Source of the DNA: Epithemia pelagica
Lineage: Eukaryota; Bacillariophyta; Bacillariophyceae; Surirellales; Surirellaceae
Assembly: GCA_946965045.2 (NCBI GenBank)
Contig: OX337237.1
Span: 2,356,001 to 2,420,000, forward strand
DNA length: 64,000 nucleotides
Direction of reading: 5' to 3'
Shown here: piece by piece, positions 1 through 10,905 of the stretch
Numbering within the stretch: the stretch's first letter is position 1
Layout: the number at the start of each line of letters is the position of its first letter
Notes under the pieces: generated by a model
What the model was told of the DNA's origin: nothing
What the model saw: only the letters and a program-made list of their open reading frames with translations
Database searches by the model: none
Translations under genes and position numbers: made by a program

Positions 1-761
1 TGCAGTTTTATCACTCGTGTCATCACGTGCATTCTGCTTCCTTATCCTCCACCTCTTCTTCAACATCATCGTCCTCGACATCTTCGTCATCGACATCATC
101 GCACGGCAGTAATGACGATGACCACAATGATGATCACCCTCATCACAAACGAACTTGGCGCGAACGTTACAAGGAAGGGACGGCATCAGTGCGTGCTCAA
201 GCAAAACATTTGCGAGAAAATGCACAAGCCTCCTTGACGGAATTCCGGGAGCATCCTGGAGAATCGGTCAAGGAAGGTGCCAAAAGCTTTTCGGGTATGA
301 TGAAAGCTTATGGACCCGTCTTTGCAGGCGTCCATGTGAGCTTGTACTTTGCCACCATTGCCGGCTTGTTTGTGGGTGTCGATTCGGGCTTGCTCGATCC
401 AGTCTACCTCATCAATCTGTTGGGGAATGCCGATACTTCCGCCACTGGTGTGGCCACGGAAACAAAAAATACTGTCGATGTCGTGGTTGAATGGATGCAA
501 GCGCACACGTGGACCCAAGGCCTGGCGCCTGTCATTGAACGGAATCCTCATTTTGCCAGTTTCGCTGTGGCATGGATTACGGTCAAATTTACCGAACCAA
601 TACGATTACCCATTTCCCTCTTTTTGACTCCACGTTTGGCCAGATACTTGGGCATCAAAGCCAAGTCCGAGACTCCTAGTGACGAGAAGAATGAGGATAC
701 AACGGCGGCCGCCAAGGACTCTATAGAGACGGACGAAAAGTCAAATTCCTCCACAAAATAG
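1..761 (+). CDS. FAM210/DUF1279-like membrane protein, 5' truncated by window edge
   Basis: The reading frame is open from base 3 and its first in-frame start-like codon is GTG at 27, so the true start lies left of the window; bases 1-5 (tgcag) could be a 3' splice site. A Ser/Thr-rich and Asp/His-rich stretch and a basic amphipathic helix precede a segment with the DUF1279/FAM210 pattern: a KSFSGMMKAYGPVF block leading into hydrophobic VSLYFATIAGLFVGVDSGLL, then a second helix and a T-E-P-I-R-L-P segment before a charged tail. FAM210 proteins in animals are mitochondrial inner-membrane proteins and plant relatives occur in plastids; which organelle applies cannot be told without the N-terminus. 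Family call is from pattern recognition; function is otherwise unknown. Confidence 0.7.
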   Translation, partial: QFYHSCHHVHSASLSSTSSSTSSSSTSSSSTSSHGSNDDDHNDDHPHHKRTWRERYKEGTASVRAQAKHLRENAQASLTEFREHPGESVKEGAKSFSGMMKAYGPVFAGVHVSLYFATIAGLFVGVDSGLLDPVYLINLLGNADTSATGVATETKNTVDVVVEWMQAHTWTQGLAPVIERNPHFASFAVAWITVKFTEPIRLPISLFLTPRLARYLGIKAKSETPSDEKNEDTTAAAKDSIETDEKSNSSTK

Positions 762-1314
762 AGAAAACAAACGATTCAGACCTCCATTCATTATCTCGTT
801 GTTTTGCGACATACATTGACAACTACACTTGGTGTTTTCTGATGATTTTCTTACATCTCTTGTACAGGATAGGGTCTCAACCACACAATAATCTTCCCTT
901 TCTTTTGACACGCTTCCCAACCACAAACATATACACCCTGAAACTCCAAATATTCACATATGTGCGGAATCTGTTTTCCGCTCACTTGTCACTGAAAACT
1001 GAAATACAAGATATTTAATAGAAATTTTTTTCATCCGCGTAGAGCTTGCTCGAGGAAATTTTGGAACACTTGCGTCACCATTTCATTGTGCGCTGGTTCT
1101 ACGAGAGTTGCAGAGCTGGGTAGAACCAAAGAAAACATTTTAACGACGATAATGTATTCTCTAGGTTTAGAGTGTTTTTGGTTCTAAATTGGAGCATTTG
1201 ACTTTAAAATGACCTCTCGTACAATGTGGAGAAATGTCCTGAAACGACAAGACTTTGAATTTAGAGAAAAGACCTCCCTCTAGGCTCTCTCTTGTTGTTC
1301 TTCTCCTGACATGT
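762..1314. other. Intergenic, 3' ends of two convergent genes
   Basis: The FAM210-like gene ends at 761 and the hydrolase on the opposite strand ends at 1315, so this AT-rich stretch should hold both 3' untranslated regions. No coding frame, hairpin or repeat stands out. Confidence 0.5.
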
Positions 1315-2934
1315 TTAGTTGGTGGCGACACCATTTCTCCTGGTACCGCGCGAAGCGGCTGATTTGCTTCGCGTAGTGGAGGCCGTAGATGCCCCTCTCG
1401 ACACGGATCGTCCCCGGTTGCTAGATGCTGTGGTTGTCGTCGTACCATTCTTTTTGCCGTTGGTAGAAGTAGCCTGTTGTTGCTTGGCCACCGATCGAGC
1501 GGTTTTGGTCGATTTGGTGCTTTTTTGTGAACCAATACTGTTGCGACGAGTGGCTGTGGTGGCCTTGGTCGATGCTGTGTTGCTGCTCGCATTGACTCCT
1601 CGCTTGACTGAGCCTGCCCGCGAGACAGAAGCCGATCGAGTGGATTTGGCATCTCCCGCTACCGATTTGATTTGCACTTGGCTTGTTTTCTTCTTTTTAC
1701 TTGAGCCGGCGCCGGATTTTTCCAACGCGTATTGACTGAATTGAGCCATGTCATAAATGGAGGATTGGGTCACTTCGGGAGAATGAGAAGTGAATAAATG
1801 CTGATCGTGAACTCCTCCCGATGTTATGTTGAAGGAAGCTTCGACACCAGCCTTCATGAGCTTAAAATGCATGGCAATGCCCATGTCGCGTAGCATATCC
1901 AACTGATAAACAATGACTTTTGTGGGAGGAAGGCCTTTGAGATCATTCTGAGAGGCACTCATGGGGAAGAGCGCTTTGGATGGTGCGGAATTAGTCTCGT
2001 CCTTCACCATGTTCACACAAGCATGCAAATAGCCTTCAGATATGTAATATCCATTGAATTCTTTCATGGAAGGATACTTTGGTCCACTAGCCACAGCTTC
2101 CGCCATGGGACAAATGGCATAGATGCCCGAAATCTTTTCGACCCATCCTTCCTTGTTGGCCTTGACGGCCGTCGCCAAGGCCAGCGAGGCACCGGTAGAG
2201 TTTCCAGCCAACATAACGGGTCCCTCTCGTATGCCAGTGATTTTTCCATTGGCGGCAGCTTGTGTGACGAGGGCGCAATCGTTCAAGGCGGCCGCATAAG
2301 ACTTGGATGCAATCGGAGCATGGTCCACCGCAATCACGATGCATTTGCCCAAGGCAGCAAGGCGGTACAAGTAATTTTTGTACACTACATCATTGAAGGA
2401 ACCTCCACCAAAGCCACCACCATGAATATACATGACAACTGGGGCGCCAAACAAATCTTTTTTCTTGAGAATAAGGACATTTACACCTTGCACCATGCGC
2501 TTGACGCTGTTCACCGAATCTTCGATATCTGTGGGAAGAGTGCCGCTCCATTGCCCTTGCATCACGAGCAAATCGGAGATATTGGTGTTCCACCAAGTGG
2601 CTGTCTGTTCTTTGGTCCAATTGGCCTCTGGATATTGCATATCCGGCCGAGCCGTAGCGACAATGGCTTCTTTTGTGGCCGCATACAAGCGGTCGTCGAC
2701 GGCCAAGGCCGACGCACTCTTGTTGGAAGAAGCGTTACCATTCTCCAAGGCTTTGGGCTGAAGAAATGCTTTAGCAAAATCGCTATCTTGGCCGAAGTGG
2801 CGCTCCAAGAACACGCTGATTGCAACAGAGATACAAAAGGAAGACATGAGATGACTAATAGATTCGCCGAGCACCAGCTCAATAAACAACATATGCGTCG
2901 GTCGTCCTAGCACACACCTGATTTCGTTACCCAT
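1315..2934 (-). CDS. Alpha/beta hydrolase, HSL (family IV) esterase/lipase-like, with basic C-terminal tail
   Basis: A 539-aa frame starting at ATG 2934. It shows the hormone-sensitive-lipase signature: an oxyanion-hole motif HGGGFGGGS, the nucleophile elbow G-N-S-T-G-A-S with the central serine, an aspartate candidate in the Y-Q-L-D-M-L-R-D segment and a histidine in G-G-V-H-D-Q-H-L-F, so the triad Ser-Asp-His looks complete. A hydrophobic stretch at residues ~15-45 may be a membrane anchor, and G2-N3 resembles an N-myristoylation context, but an AG|GTGTGTGC near the start could also be a donor of a small 5' intron. The last ~140 residues are Ser/Thr/Lys/Arg-rich and probably disordered, with RS-like motifs, unlike typical HSL enzymes. 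Expected reaction: hydrolysis of carboxylic esters; the substrate cannot be deduced. Confidence 0.8.
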   Translation of the reverse strand: MGNEIRCVLGRPTHMLFIELVLGESISHLMSSFCISVAISVFLERHFGQDSDFAKAFLQPKALENGNASSNKSASALAVDDRLYAATKEAIVATARPDMQYPEANWTKEQTATWWNTNISDLLVMQGQWSGTLPTDIEDSVNSVKRMVQGVNVLILKKKDLFGAPVVMYIHGGGFGGGSFNDVVYKNYLYRLAALGKCIVIAVDHAPIASKSYAAALNDCALVTQAAANGKITGIREGPVMLAGNSTGASLALATAVKANKEGWVEKISGIYAICPMAEAVASGPKYPSMKEFNGYYISEGYLHACVNMVKDETNSAPSKALFPMSASQNDLKGLPPTKVIVYQLDMLRDMGIAMHFKLMKAGVEASFNITSGGVHDQHLFTSHSPEVTQSSIYDMAQFSQYALEKSGAGSSKKKKTSQVQIKSVAGDAKSTRSASVSRAGSVKRGVNASSNTASTKATTATRRNSIGSQKSTKSTKTARSVAKQQQATSTNGKKNGTTTTTASSNRGRSVSRGASTASTTRSKSAASRGTRRNGVATN

Positions 2935-3732
2935 GGTCTATTGCAACAAATAATGTGTTTTCTCGAGATCCGAAGCTCTAAGTCCTTTCCAGTTGCAACA
3001 AACCAGAGAAGGCCAATAAAGGATGAATTGATATTTTTTTGGTTTGGTTCCGCGTTGATCTTCGCCTTGTTGAGAATGATAAAATAAGCTTTCGCAAAAA
3101 TCAATCCGATGTGCTTCGTCATCGATAAATACGATCGGTATTCCGACCATTCGTAGCCGTTTGTCGGTTAATAAGACGTTTAGGTGTGTTGTTCATAAGG
3201 ATCGGCTCGTGATTATCGCCGGGCCAGCACACGGCCAAATCTTCCGCGTGCTCCGAGCTCCTCTGTCCCACAAGATACGCACTTGACCGACGTCTTGCCT
3301 TCTGTCCATGAAGGGTGAAGGCAGTCACGTATCTTTTCGTACTACCTATCAGACAAAAGCGTAAAATGAATTATCTTCTTAAAATATTGCTTCCAATGGA
3401 TGTTTCGTTGACCGCTGGAGAGCGTATCTTGCTTTGAGTCCCGGGACCATCAGAATACCCAGAAGTTCGATTGAATACATCTACCGATAGGAATTGTGAT
3501 CTTTTCGGCGTGGAATTAAAAAACCTATCTTCCAAAAAATGTAAGTTTTTATATTGAATTACTCATATCTAAAGTCTCTCTCCGAGGAATAGAATCTCCA
3601 TCGATCCAGATCAGGTGATAAGTAGGATTCGTTCCTCGGGAGTGTGATGGAAGCATTCCCAATTCCCAATCCTTTCAGTTTTCATGTTCTGCAACCGAGC
3701 TGTAACAGGAGAAACAAACGGAGAGCCAAACA
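2935..3732. promoter_or_regulatory. Divergent intergenic region between hydrolase and Argonaute
   Basis: About 800 bases separate two divergently transcribed genes, so it should contain both promoters. Short frames here have no family resemblance. I see no clear TATA box or repeated element. Confidence 0.4.
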
Positions 3733-6700
3733 ATGTCGAGCTACGCTGACGGCCACTATGGTCGTGGCGGTGGTGGTGGGAACAATGACAATTATGACAA
3801 TCGTCCCAGAGGAAGAGACCGCTACCCAGGAAATGGAGGGAATTATGGGAGAGGTAAGAGTAAAGAAAAAAGACAAAAGATCCACGTTACCCGCAAAACC
3901 CGAAATGCCCCTGACTTGTGTAAGTTCTCTCTTAACTCAGGTGACTTCGAACGAGACCGGTCGAGAGATCACCGTGGTCCTGGGAATGCGCCTGGTTCAG
4001 TCATGGTGGAGGCTAATCTTTTCAAAGTGAAATTTCATCGGGAAGGAGCTCAAACGTTTTACAAGTACCATCTTCAGATGAATTACTCCCACAGACCACT
4101 CCTGAAGAATGAAGAAGGACAGCCCATGAAGGACGAGAACGGAAGGCGTTTGTATGGAGAACGAGAGATCGGAAAGTCAATCTTTGATGATCGCGACTTG
4201 TCGAAGGACACGCCGGAAGCACAGCGGAAACAAGAACGCCGGAACCGTTCCTCCCCCTTGTCTGAGCGGGTTATTCGAGGCCTTCAGCATGCCCTTCGCG
4301 AACAAGGAAGTAGCTTCCAGTTCGTTTCAGATGGATCGAGGAGTGCCTATTCTATCCATAAGCTTGAAGGATTGACGGAAGAACCGGATACCCGACCAGC
4401 GAGGAAGAAGAGATCGAATCAGAACAAGTCGCAAGCGGGTATTTATGGACCTGCGGATCAAGGAGGATCGGCGCCTGATCCGGAACAAAGTCCTATCATT
4501 AAACCATGGAGAATCTTTGATCCCATAAGGGTCCGCCGTGAGTGTGATGACGAAGAGGCGAAAGATGATCCTGATGCTCATAAGCGAAAGAACTTTGTAT
4601 GGATTCAGGTTAAAATGACCCTTGTTGGTAAAGTGGAGGCGACCGTTAATCAGGAAGGAAAGGTTGAGGAAGCTTTGAACGACCAAGACGCGTCTTTGGG
4701 TCAAGCAATCAATTTGTGCATGAACAACGCCATGCTCGGTCATATGATGGCACTCCAACGAGGTCCCAAGTTTTTCTACTTCAAAGAAGATCTTTTCTCT
4801 CACTTGACTCGTCAATGGGGATTCGACCCGCAGAGTATGCCTGTATATGGTATGCTTCAGAGCGCCAGAAAAACTGCGGATGGATCTTATCGCATTTTGG
4901 CAGACCTTGGACTAGGTAAGAAAGAGATCTGGACCGTTCAAACCACGAGGACCTTGTGTATTTAACGGCGCGTTCTTTTTGTCATTAGGGTGGAAGAGGC
5001 CTGAGTTCGACAGGAATGGGCCAATTCCCATCTTGGATCCTGCACGTGGGACGCTGGCCAACGTGCCCCTTGGACGTGGTAACATACGCGACGCTTTAAG
5101 TGAAGAGGTCCCACATGGAATGCGGCGAGAGGTCGCTACAGCCCTTAGCAAGCTCACTTTCCACATAAAGTATACGGTGGGAGAAGAGTGGATTAACATG
5201 ATGATGACAAAACCCATTAGAGGGATGGATGACACAACCTCTGACGCGGATAAGAGAAAAGAACTTTCCAAAAGGGCCAAACGAGTCTTCCGGAACAAAA
5301 AAATGATGAAGCCGGTAGATGGAAACCCAGAGACTAGTATTAGATGGGCTGCTGATGATCCGGAGATATATTCCTTTGATTATGATTACAAGGGAAAAGA
5401 TGGTCAGTTTGAAGGGCTTCGGCCAACTACAGTGTACGAGTATTTTCTCCGTCGACACTTCATTCGACTGAAGTACCCCAAGATGCCTCTCGTGCAGATA
5501 GGCCAAAAAGAATTTCTTCCTGTCGAACTCCTCTTTCAAGCTCAAGGTGCCGCCAAGATAATGCAAAAGGCCGATCAAGTCACCAGGTTCGCTCTTAGTT
5601 TCAACGATGAGTTTTCCTGCGGAAAAAGGATTCGTGCGATCACCGATCTCTACATGAGACCAGATATGCTTGGGAACGATAGCCAGGGTCCCATTGGAAA
5701 ACTACTACGCAGCGTTGGTATGTCCCTTGATCCCGCTCCATTGAAGCTTGAAGCGAAGGCTTTGAAACCTCCAAAGCTCGTATTTGCTAATAACCAGGTA
5801 GTAAGCAATCGCGATGGTTCCTGGAGCTTGCAAGAAAGAAGGCAAGATGTAGGATTCCACAAGTCGGCCACACTCCACTCTTTTGCTGTTGTCAATATGA
5901 GTGGCGACCGAGATAATGAAAGTCTTCCTCGAGTTGATGAAGTACTTCCTGCTAAGCTTTTTGGTGCCCTTTCCAGACATGGTGTCGATACTCCTTTAAT
6001 CTCCAATGGAGCTGATGCTGAATGGTGGTGGAAGAAAGTAGAGGTTGCGATGCATCCATCGAATCCAGAATTCCGCGAGGGATTCATTAGCGCAAAAGAA
6101 CGTGCGCGTAGAGCATTCATGGACGAAACTCTTGAGCACAATCTTTTTTTTCACACGCTGGCTCTCATTGACAATGGAAACGGGGAGAAGGTGTGCAAGG
6201 AAGTCGCAGTTTTCCCGCCAGACTTGGTGACGACACAATTCACGATTCCAAATGGCATGTACGGAGTCCTAGAATTTGAGCATATGAGAAACGAGAAGGC
6301 GTCTCATTATGCAGACATTGAAGGGCGATCTGTGGATGCGTGGCTGTGGTATCAGACCGAAGATTTGAAGTGTGTATGCGCTTTCAACGTCCAAATGAAA
6401 GGAGGACGTGTCCATATTTGGTGGAATAATTCGTGGCAACCGGTCAACGGGCGTTTGACACCAGTTTTTAAGGACGAACATAAAAGAATTCTTCCCCGTG
6501 ATCGAGTGCAGCTGCAGCAGGATATAATGCTGGACGGAGTGGAACGAAGAGTTGGGCATCTGGTTGACCTTCAGTCAATTGAATGTCCTTCTATCGTATT
6601 TGTCATTTTGCCACAGAAATCTGGATCCACAGATACCTATTATAAGAGTAAATTGATGTCATACCTGGAGTTGGGTGTCAACTGTAAGTGCCAACACCGA

Positions 6701-8275
6701 GAAGTCATTTTCTTTGTATGAATTGCTCACTTGTTGTTCAATTGATTCCAGCTCAAGTCATTGTCATGGAATCATTTACAAAACAAAAGCGAAAGGAACA
6801 GTATTGCTCAAACATTGCCTTGAAATTGAACACTAAACTGGCGACTCTCAAAGGCAAGCAATGTGCATGGTCCTGGGAACGATGCCATGAGAACGGCACG
6901 CCAGACAAGGCAAGACAATGGTTGGACGAGACCCCAACTTTGGTGATTGGTTTGGCAAAGTCGTCAGGTACGTGATAACCATTGCGCTATATTATCGAAA
7001 CAGAGCATGGAGATTCTTTAGTCTAACACAAGTGAAATGATACTTCAGGCCAAGGCCAGGGTGCGAAGATGATTGTGGTGGGTACAGCTTATGTTGCTGT
7101 TGGTGGTCAAATGTTCTGCTTTGAAAGCCGAGCCCAGGCCAAGTCAGCAGTAATTGATCCCACAATCGTAAAGAGGATTGTGAAAGTACGTGAATTGGAG
7201 GCATGAAATCCGAAGTTTGGATACATGTTCTCACAACTGTTAAACTTGTATTATCATGTCATTAGAACTTGGTCGTTCAGTTCTATCGTTGCAATGGTGT
7301 CCCTCCTGAACGGATTGTGGTCGTTCGGTCAGGTGAACACGATGGTCTTTTTAAAGGTACGACGAAATGCTTCAGATCTGAATGATGGCAAAGTCTTATC
7401 CAATTTCCCTTGCCGTGAATACAGAAATTATCGAGAAAGAAATCAGGGGCATTCGTCAAGGCTATCTTGAGGCGAAACCGGGTCAGAATGAGTGCGAACA
7501 CTGCGGAGGGGAGGTAGGCTGTCACCATTGTTGTCCATTGATAACGTTTTTGGTAGCTCAAGGAGGAGGTAGCACTCGCCATAACATCAAACTTGTTCCA
7601 CAACGTGGCAGCAACAATGGCGGGAAACCAAATCCAAATGTGCCTTCGGGAACATGTGTCGACGGTGAACAACTACTCATGCCCACCAATTTGGAGGTAA
7701 AACATCACGAGGACCAGATGCGGGAAAACTCGGCTGGAATGGACATGTACCATGCTACAAGTGAGCGCACATCTGACTTTTTCCTTGTCGCACACGGCGG
7801 TTTAAAGGGAACTTCAAACGGAGTCTATTATCGAGTGATTCTGAATGAGAATCGCGTGTTCCGAAAACAAGATTCCATGAACCCGCTTGACAGAGAAACT
7901 CTACAGCAGCTGATCTTCTCTTTGAGTTTTATTTATGGTAAGTCACCGAATGAACAGCGGGTCGGTTTAACATACTGAGTGTTGTTCTTAAGCTCATGAC
8001 TCATGATTACTTTGGTAGGAAAAGCCACGAAGTCTCCTCGTGATTCGGCTTTGATAAAATGCTCTGAGTTACTGGCCAACATTATTCACGGTATGATTGG
8101 CCATATGGACAGAGACCAGGAGAGCCGTTTTCTGGAACGGTGGATGACGGATGATAACGTGGAAGCGTTCGGTGATAGTCTTCTTCCCGCATTTGGTCCG
8201 TACGCTTCCGATATCATTGATGAAGAACAGCAGATCCGTCTCAAAGATGCTTTCCGCCCCCACACTCTTTCGTAA
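3733..8275 (+). CDS. Argonaute (Ago-like PAZ-MID-PIWI protein), predicted slicer-inactive
   Basis: Exons 3733-4915, 4989-6683, 6752-6967, 7049-7185, 7266-7356, 7425-7937 and 8019-8275 join in frame with GT-AG introns of 68-81 nt to give ~1,363 aa, longer than usual Argonautes. An extra in-frame GTAAGA...CAG segment (3854-3940) is probably also an intron, giving ~1,334 aa. Order: Gly/Arg-rich N-terminus, N domain, PAZ ending near residue 590 (YPKMPLVQIG then EFLPVELL), MID and PIWI. In the longer numbering the 5'-phosphate pocket residues equivalent to human AGO2 Y529, K533, Q545, K566 and K570 are present as Y945, K949, Q961, K984 and K988. The catalytic positions are not: D597 is A1028, D669 is S1099 and H807 is E1295; the glutamate finger is not visible and R812 is Ile. 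A Cys/His cluster at residues 1131-1144 interrupts PIWI. Expected role: guide-RNA-dependent silencing without target cleavage. Confidence 0.9.
3854..3940 (+). other. Probable 87-nt in-frame intron in the Argonaute N-terminus
   Basis: Starts GTAAGAG after GAG and ends in a pyrimidine-bearing CTCTCTTAACTCAG. Length is 87 nt (29 codons) with no stop, so splicing or retention both keep the frame. Its removal joins two Gly/Arg-rich segments (YGRG and DFERDRSRDHRG). Size matches the other introns of the gene. Confidence 0.6.
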
Positions 8276-8926
8276 AATGATAGTTTTCGACAACAGTTCT
8301 CAGGCTGTGACTGAAGGTTTTCTTTGTTTCGACGAAAAGGGACGACTTGAATTCTCACTGACCTTGTTAGGGAACTGTTTTGTTCCATTTATTTGACTAC
8401 ATCTCTGTGAATACGACAAAACGTGACCAAAAAGCTTTATTAGTTTTCTTCAAGTTACTCGTTACGTAACCAAACCAATTATGCATGTACTTTCGGAGAC
8501 AATGCGTGAATTACAACTACGTAATGCCCTACGGGTATAGTTTACGGTTTCTTGTTGAGGAACCACCAACGATTGTTTCTGAACATCCATGTGACCTGAG
8601 AAATTTCAACTCAACTTTTCTAGCTCGGTGCTCATGATCACAATGGGACAAGGCGTACCCAGCAAGTGATGAACGAGTCTTCCAACAAGTAAATCCGCAA
8701 ATCTTTCTCCTCCACACACCACGGTCGAAATTGTACATCATGCGAAATCGGCCGAGCATGACCAGGCACTGAGGTGTGTCCAATGTGCCTTGAATGGGCA
8801 ATTGGTCAGAAAAGAGTCAAAAGATTATAACTGCCGGGATCGTTTCAAAAATGTTGTTGAAAGGGTGTGTAAGAGGCGATGGCCCTGCGATTATTTGTAC
8901 CGTGCAAAGTGGTCAAACGTCGTCTT
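8276..8926. other. Intergenic, 3' ends of convergent genes
   Basis: Between the stop of Argonaute and the stop of the next gene on the opposite strand. Overlapping short frames on both strands show no family pattern; nothing else seen. Confidence 0.4.
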
Positions 8927-10240
8927 TCACCTTCGCGAAATCAAGATATGCTCTCGATGGAGGTCAAGGCATTCAGGATTCGTGCAAATGGGAATCCGGC
9001 AGACTTTGCACAATTTGGATGTTTTGGTTTTGACTTGTGTGGTTGTCTTGCAGAGCTGACAAAGTTTACGCTTCTTTCTTGGTTTGAGATTGCCATTCTT
9101 TTCTGTCAAATCAGTCTCAACTAATCGGTGTCGTCGTAGGTGTTTCTCTTTGTACTGGAGAAGTAGATTGCGAAGTTCAACGTAATGCTGAGGTGTTTCC
9201 AACAATTTGGCAACATCTTCTACCAACGGTCGAAGATGTGCATAGGCCTCGCCCCGACAAAGCATTTCGTGGACGCGTTGTTCCTCCATGGGGTCTAACG
9301 GGTGTTGTTGCACTTGCCTGGCCAAATCGTTGAGCCCTATGGTGTCGTCGTTGTCGTCCGCCTCCTCATCTTCTTCGTCTCCTGCCTCCAACCGAACGTG
9401 GCCTCGGTGCCAACCATGTCCTGGACCAAACTCTTTTAAGAACCATCGCGAATGAACTCGATCCCAATAAACCAAAAACCGAAACAGACAGCCGCAACTG
9501 GAACCATTTATACTCTTTGTCTGTGAATGAAACAGGAGTGTTCAGGATTTCCATCAGTAAACCAATACTTGTTTCGTTGTTCGTTCGGAGAGTGTGTGGT
9601 CGACACATACCTGAAATTTGAGATTGTGTACGCATCGAAATATGATTTTATACTCCGCCTTTTCCCATCCCATGGATATTTGAAATCCAGCACGTTGGCA
9701 GGGCTTCTTGAAAAGTGGCGCAATATGTTGCCGACGGAAGTCGTCCGTATTTTGATTGTACCAGGAAGGAAGGTACAATTTCCTTCCTTCGTTGCCATGC
9801 GACCATTTTCCGATGGAGGACATGATATTGAACTGAATCAACGTGTCATCGTGAAGCGACGTGGCGATAGGAATGGAAATTTCTTCGACTTCCCAACAGT
9901 GATCGGCTGGTATGACTGCGACAGCTGTTGTCGTTGTTGGTGGATCACCACCACCTGGTTGCAATGACGGCGAATCAAAGGACAACTCGGTGTAATCGTT
10001 TTCCTGCTCCTCCTCATCTTCATTATTTTCATTGTATCCAGTACAATCATTGTTTCTTGGATGATATTTTTCTTCCTCATTGTGCTGGCCTTCTTGTTGC
10101 GTCGTGGAGAAATTGTCATGGTCGCTTTTGTCCTGTCCAGAGCTATGATTTCTCGTCTCGAAATTCTGGAATCCTCTTTTCTTCTTGGTGCATAAACTGG
10201 CTGAATCTATGGTGCTGCATATCAATGCAGCGGGATCCAT
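8927..10240 (-). CDS. FAR1/WRKY-GCM1-like zinc-finger protein with piggyBac-like C-terminal Cys-rich domain
   Basis: Two exons, 10240-9611 and 9520-8927, are joined by a 90-nt intron (CAG|GTATGTG ... TTCACAG|ACA, phase 0), giving ~407 aa. The first ~130 residues are acidic and Asn/Gln-rich. The intron falls inside a conserved-looking segment: C-Q-R-A-G-F-Q-I-S-M, then F-R-C-V-H, then C-G-C-L-F-R-F, R-W-F-L-K-E-F and closing H-G-W-H-R-G-H. Spacing of Cys and His resembles the FAR1/FLYWCH (WRKY-GCM1) DNA-binding fold found in Mutator-type transposases. After an acidic linker and a helical region, the C-terminus has C-x2-C, C-x2-C, C-x4-C and C-x3-H, similar to the cysteine-rich tail of piggyBac transposases. 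No catalytic transposase core lies between them, so a domesticated regulator is more likely than an active element. Family calls are by eye and moderate. Confidence 0.6.
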
Positions 10241-10905
10241 GCTTTTGCAAAGCTTGGAGTTCTACCTCAGTTCCTTTCGTTTGTCATCATTGTGCAGTCC
10301 AATGCTGCGAAACGCAGAAATCTGATCCATGTAGCCCCCTCTTCCTCCTGTCCCCGCCCCCTGGAAAAGGGTGCGCTGATCGCCATTTTTCCTCTCTCTG
10401 GGGGTGCGGATGCGGACGCCGTTTGTTTTTGGTTGCCCCTGGATCTTTGTTGTGTTGTGTAATGCAAAATGATAAGTGCGAGAATCCGATTGGTGCATCA
10501 TTCTCTATATCGTTGCTTCCTTCCAGTCTGCACCAATCAAGCTTAGAAAGATGAGGTTGAGCACCAGCCTATGAACCCTCTACCAGTGGTTGTACGAGCT
10601 TGGTATCTTCAGGTCACATCGGACCATGAGCTTCCATTCGCTGGAACGATTAGAATGGCAATGAGTGCGTTTGCGGGATGGGTTGAGACCAACTTGGTCG
10701 ATTTTGCGAGAGGTCAATGGGGATACACAACAATGCGCACAGGAAAATTCGAAATTCTCGGGTGGAGCGATTCCTCTCGTCTGTCTGTCGCTCCATCCCC
10801 CCACGACGTACCCCGACCACCGAAACTCCCATGCCCTACCAAGGATCCATATTGGTTTCCATTGAGCAAACGAGATCGTTCAGAGCATTCCGAGGAGACA
10901 GTACC
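10241..10905. promoter_or_regulatory. Divergent intergenic region upstream of the RRM gene
   Basis: Separates the zinc-finger gene (minus) from the RRM gene (plus). An in-frame ATG at 10717 would extend the RRM protein by 63 residues, but that segment reads like translated leader. No recognised element. Confidence 0.35.

Noticed and set aside
2023-2910. 295-codon plus-strand frame overlapping the hydrolase gene
   Set aside because: It is antisense to a gene with clear lipase motifs and has no domain pattern of its own.
3733-8275. Argonaute read as a pseudogene because of catalytic losses
   Set aside because: All seven exons are open, splice sites are good, and MID-pocket residues and PIWI core blocks are retained, which argues for a maintained non-cleaving protein.
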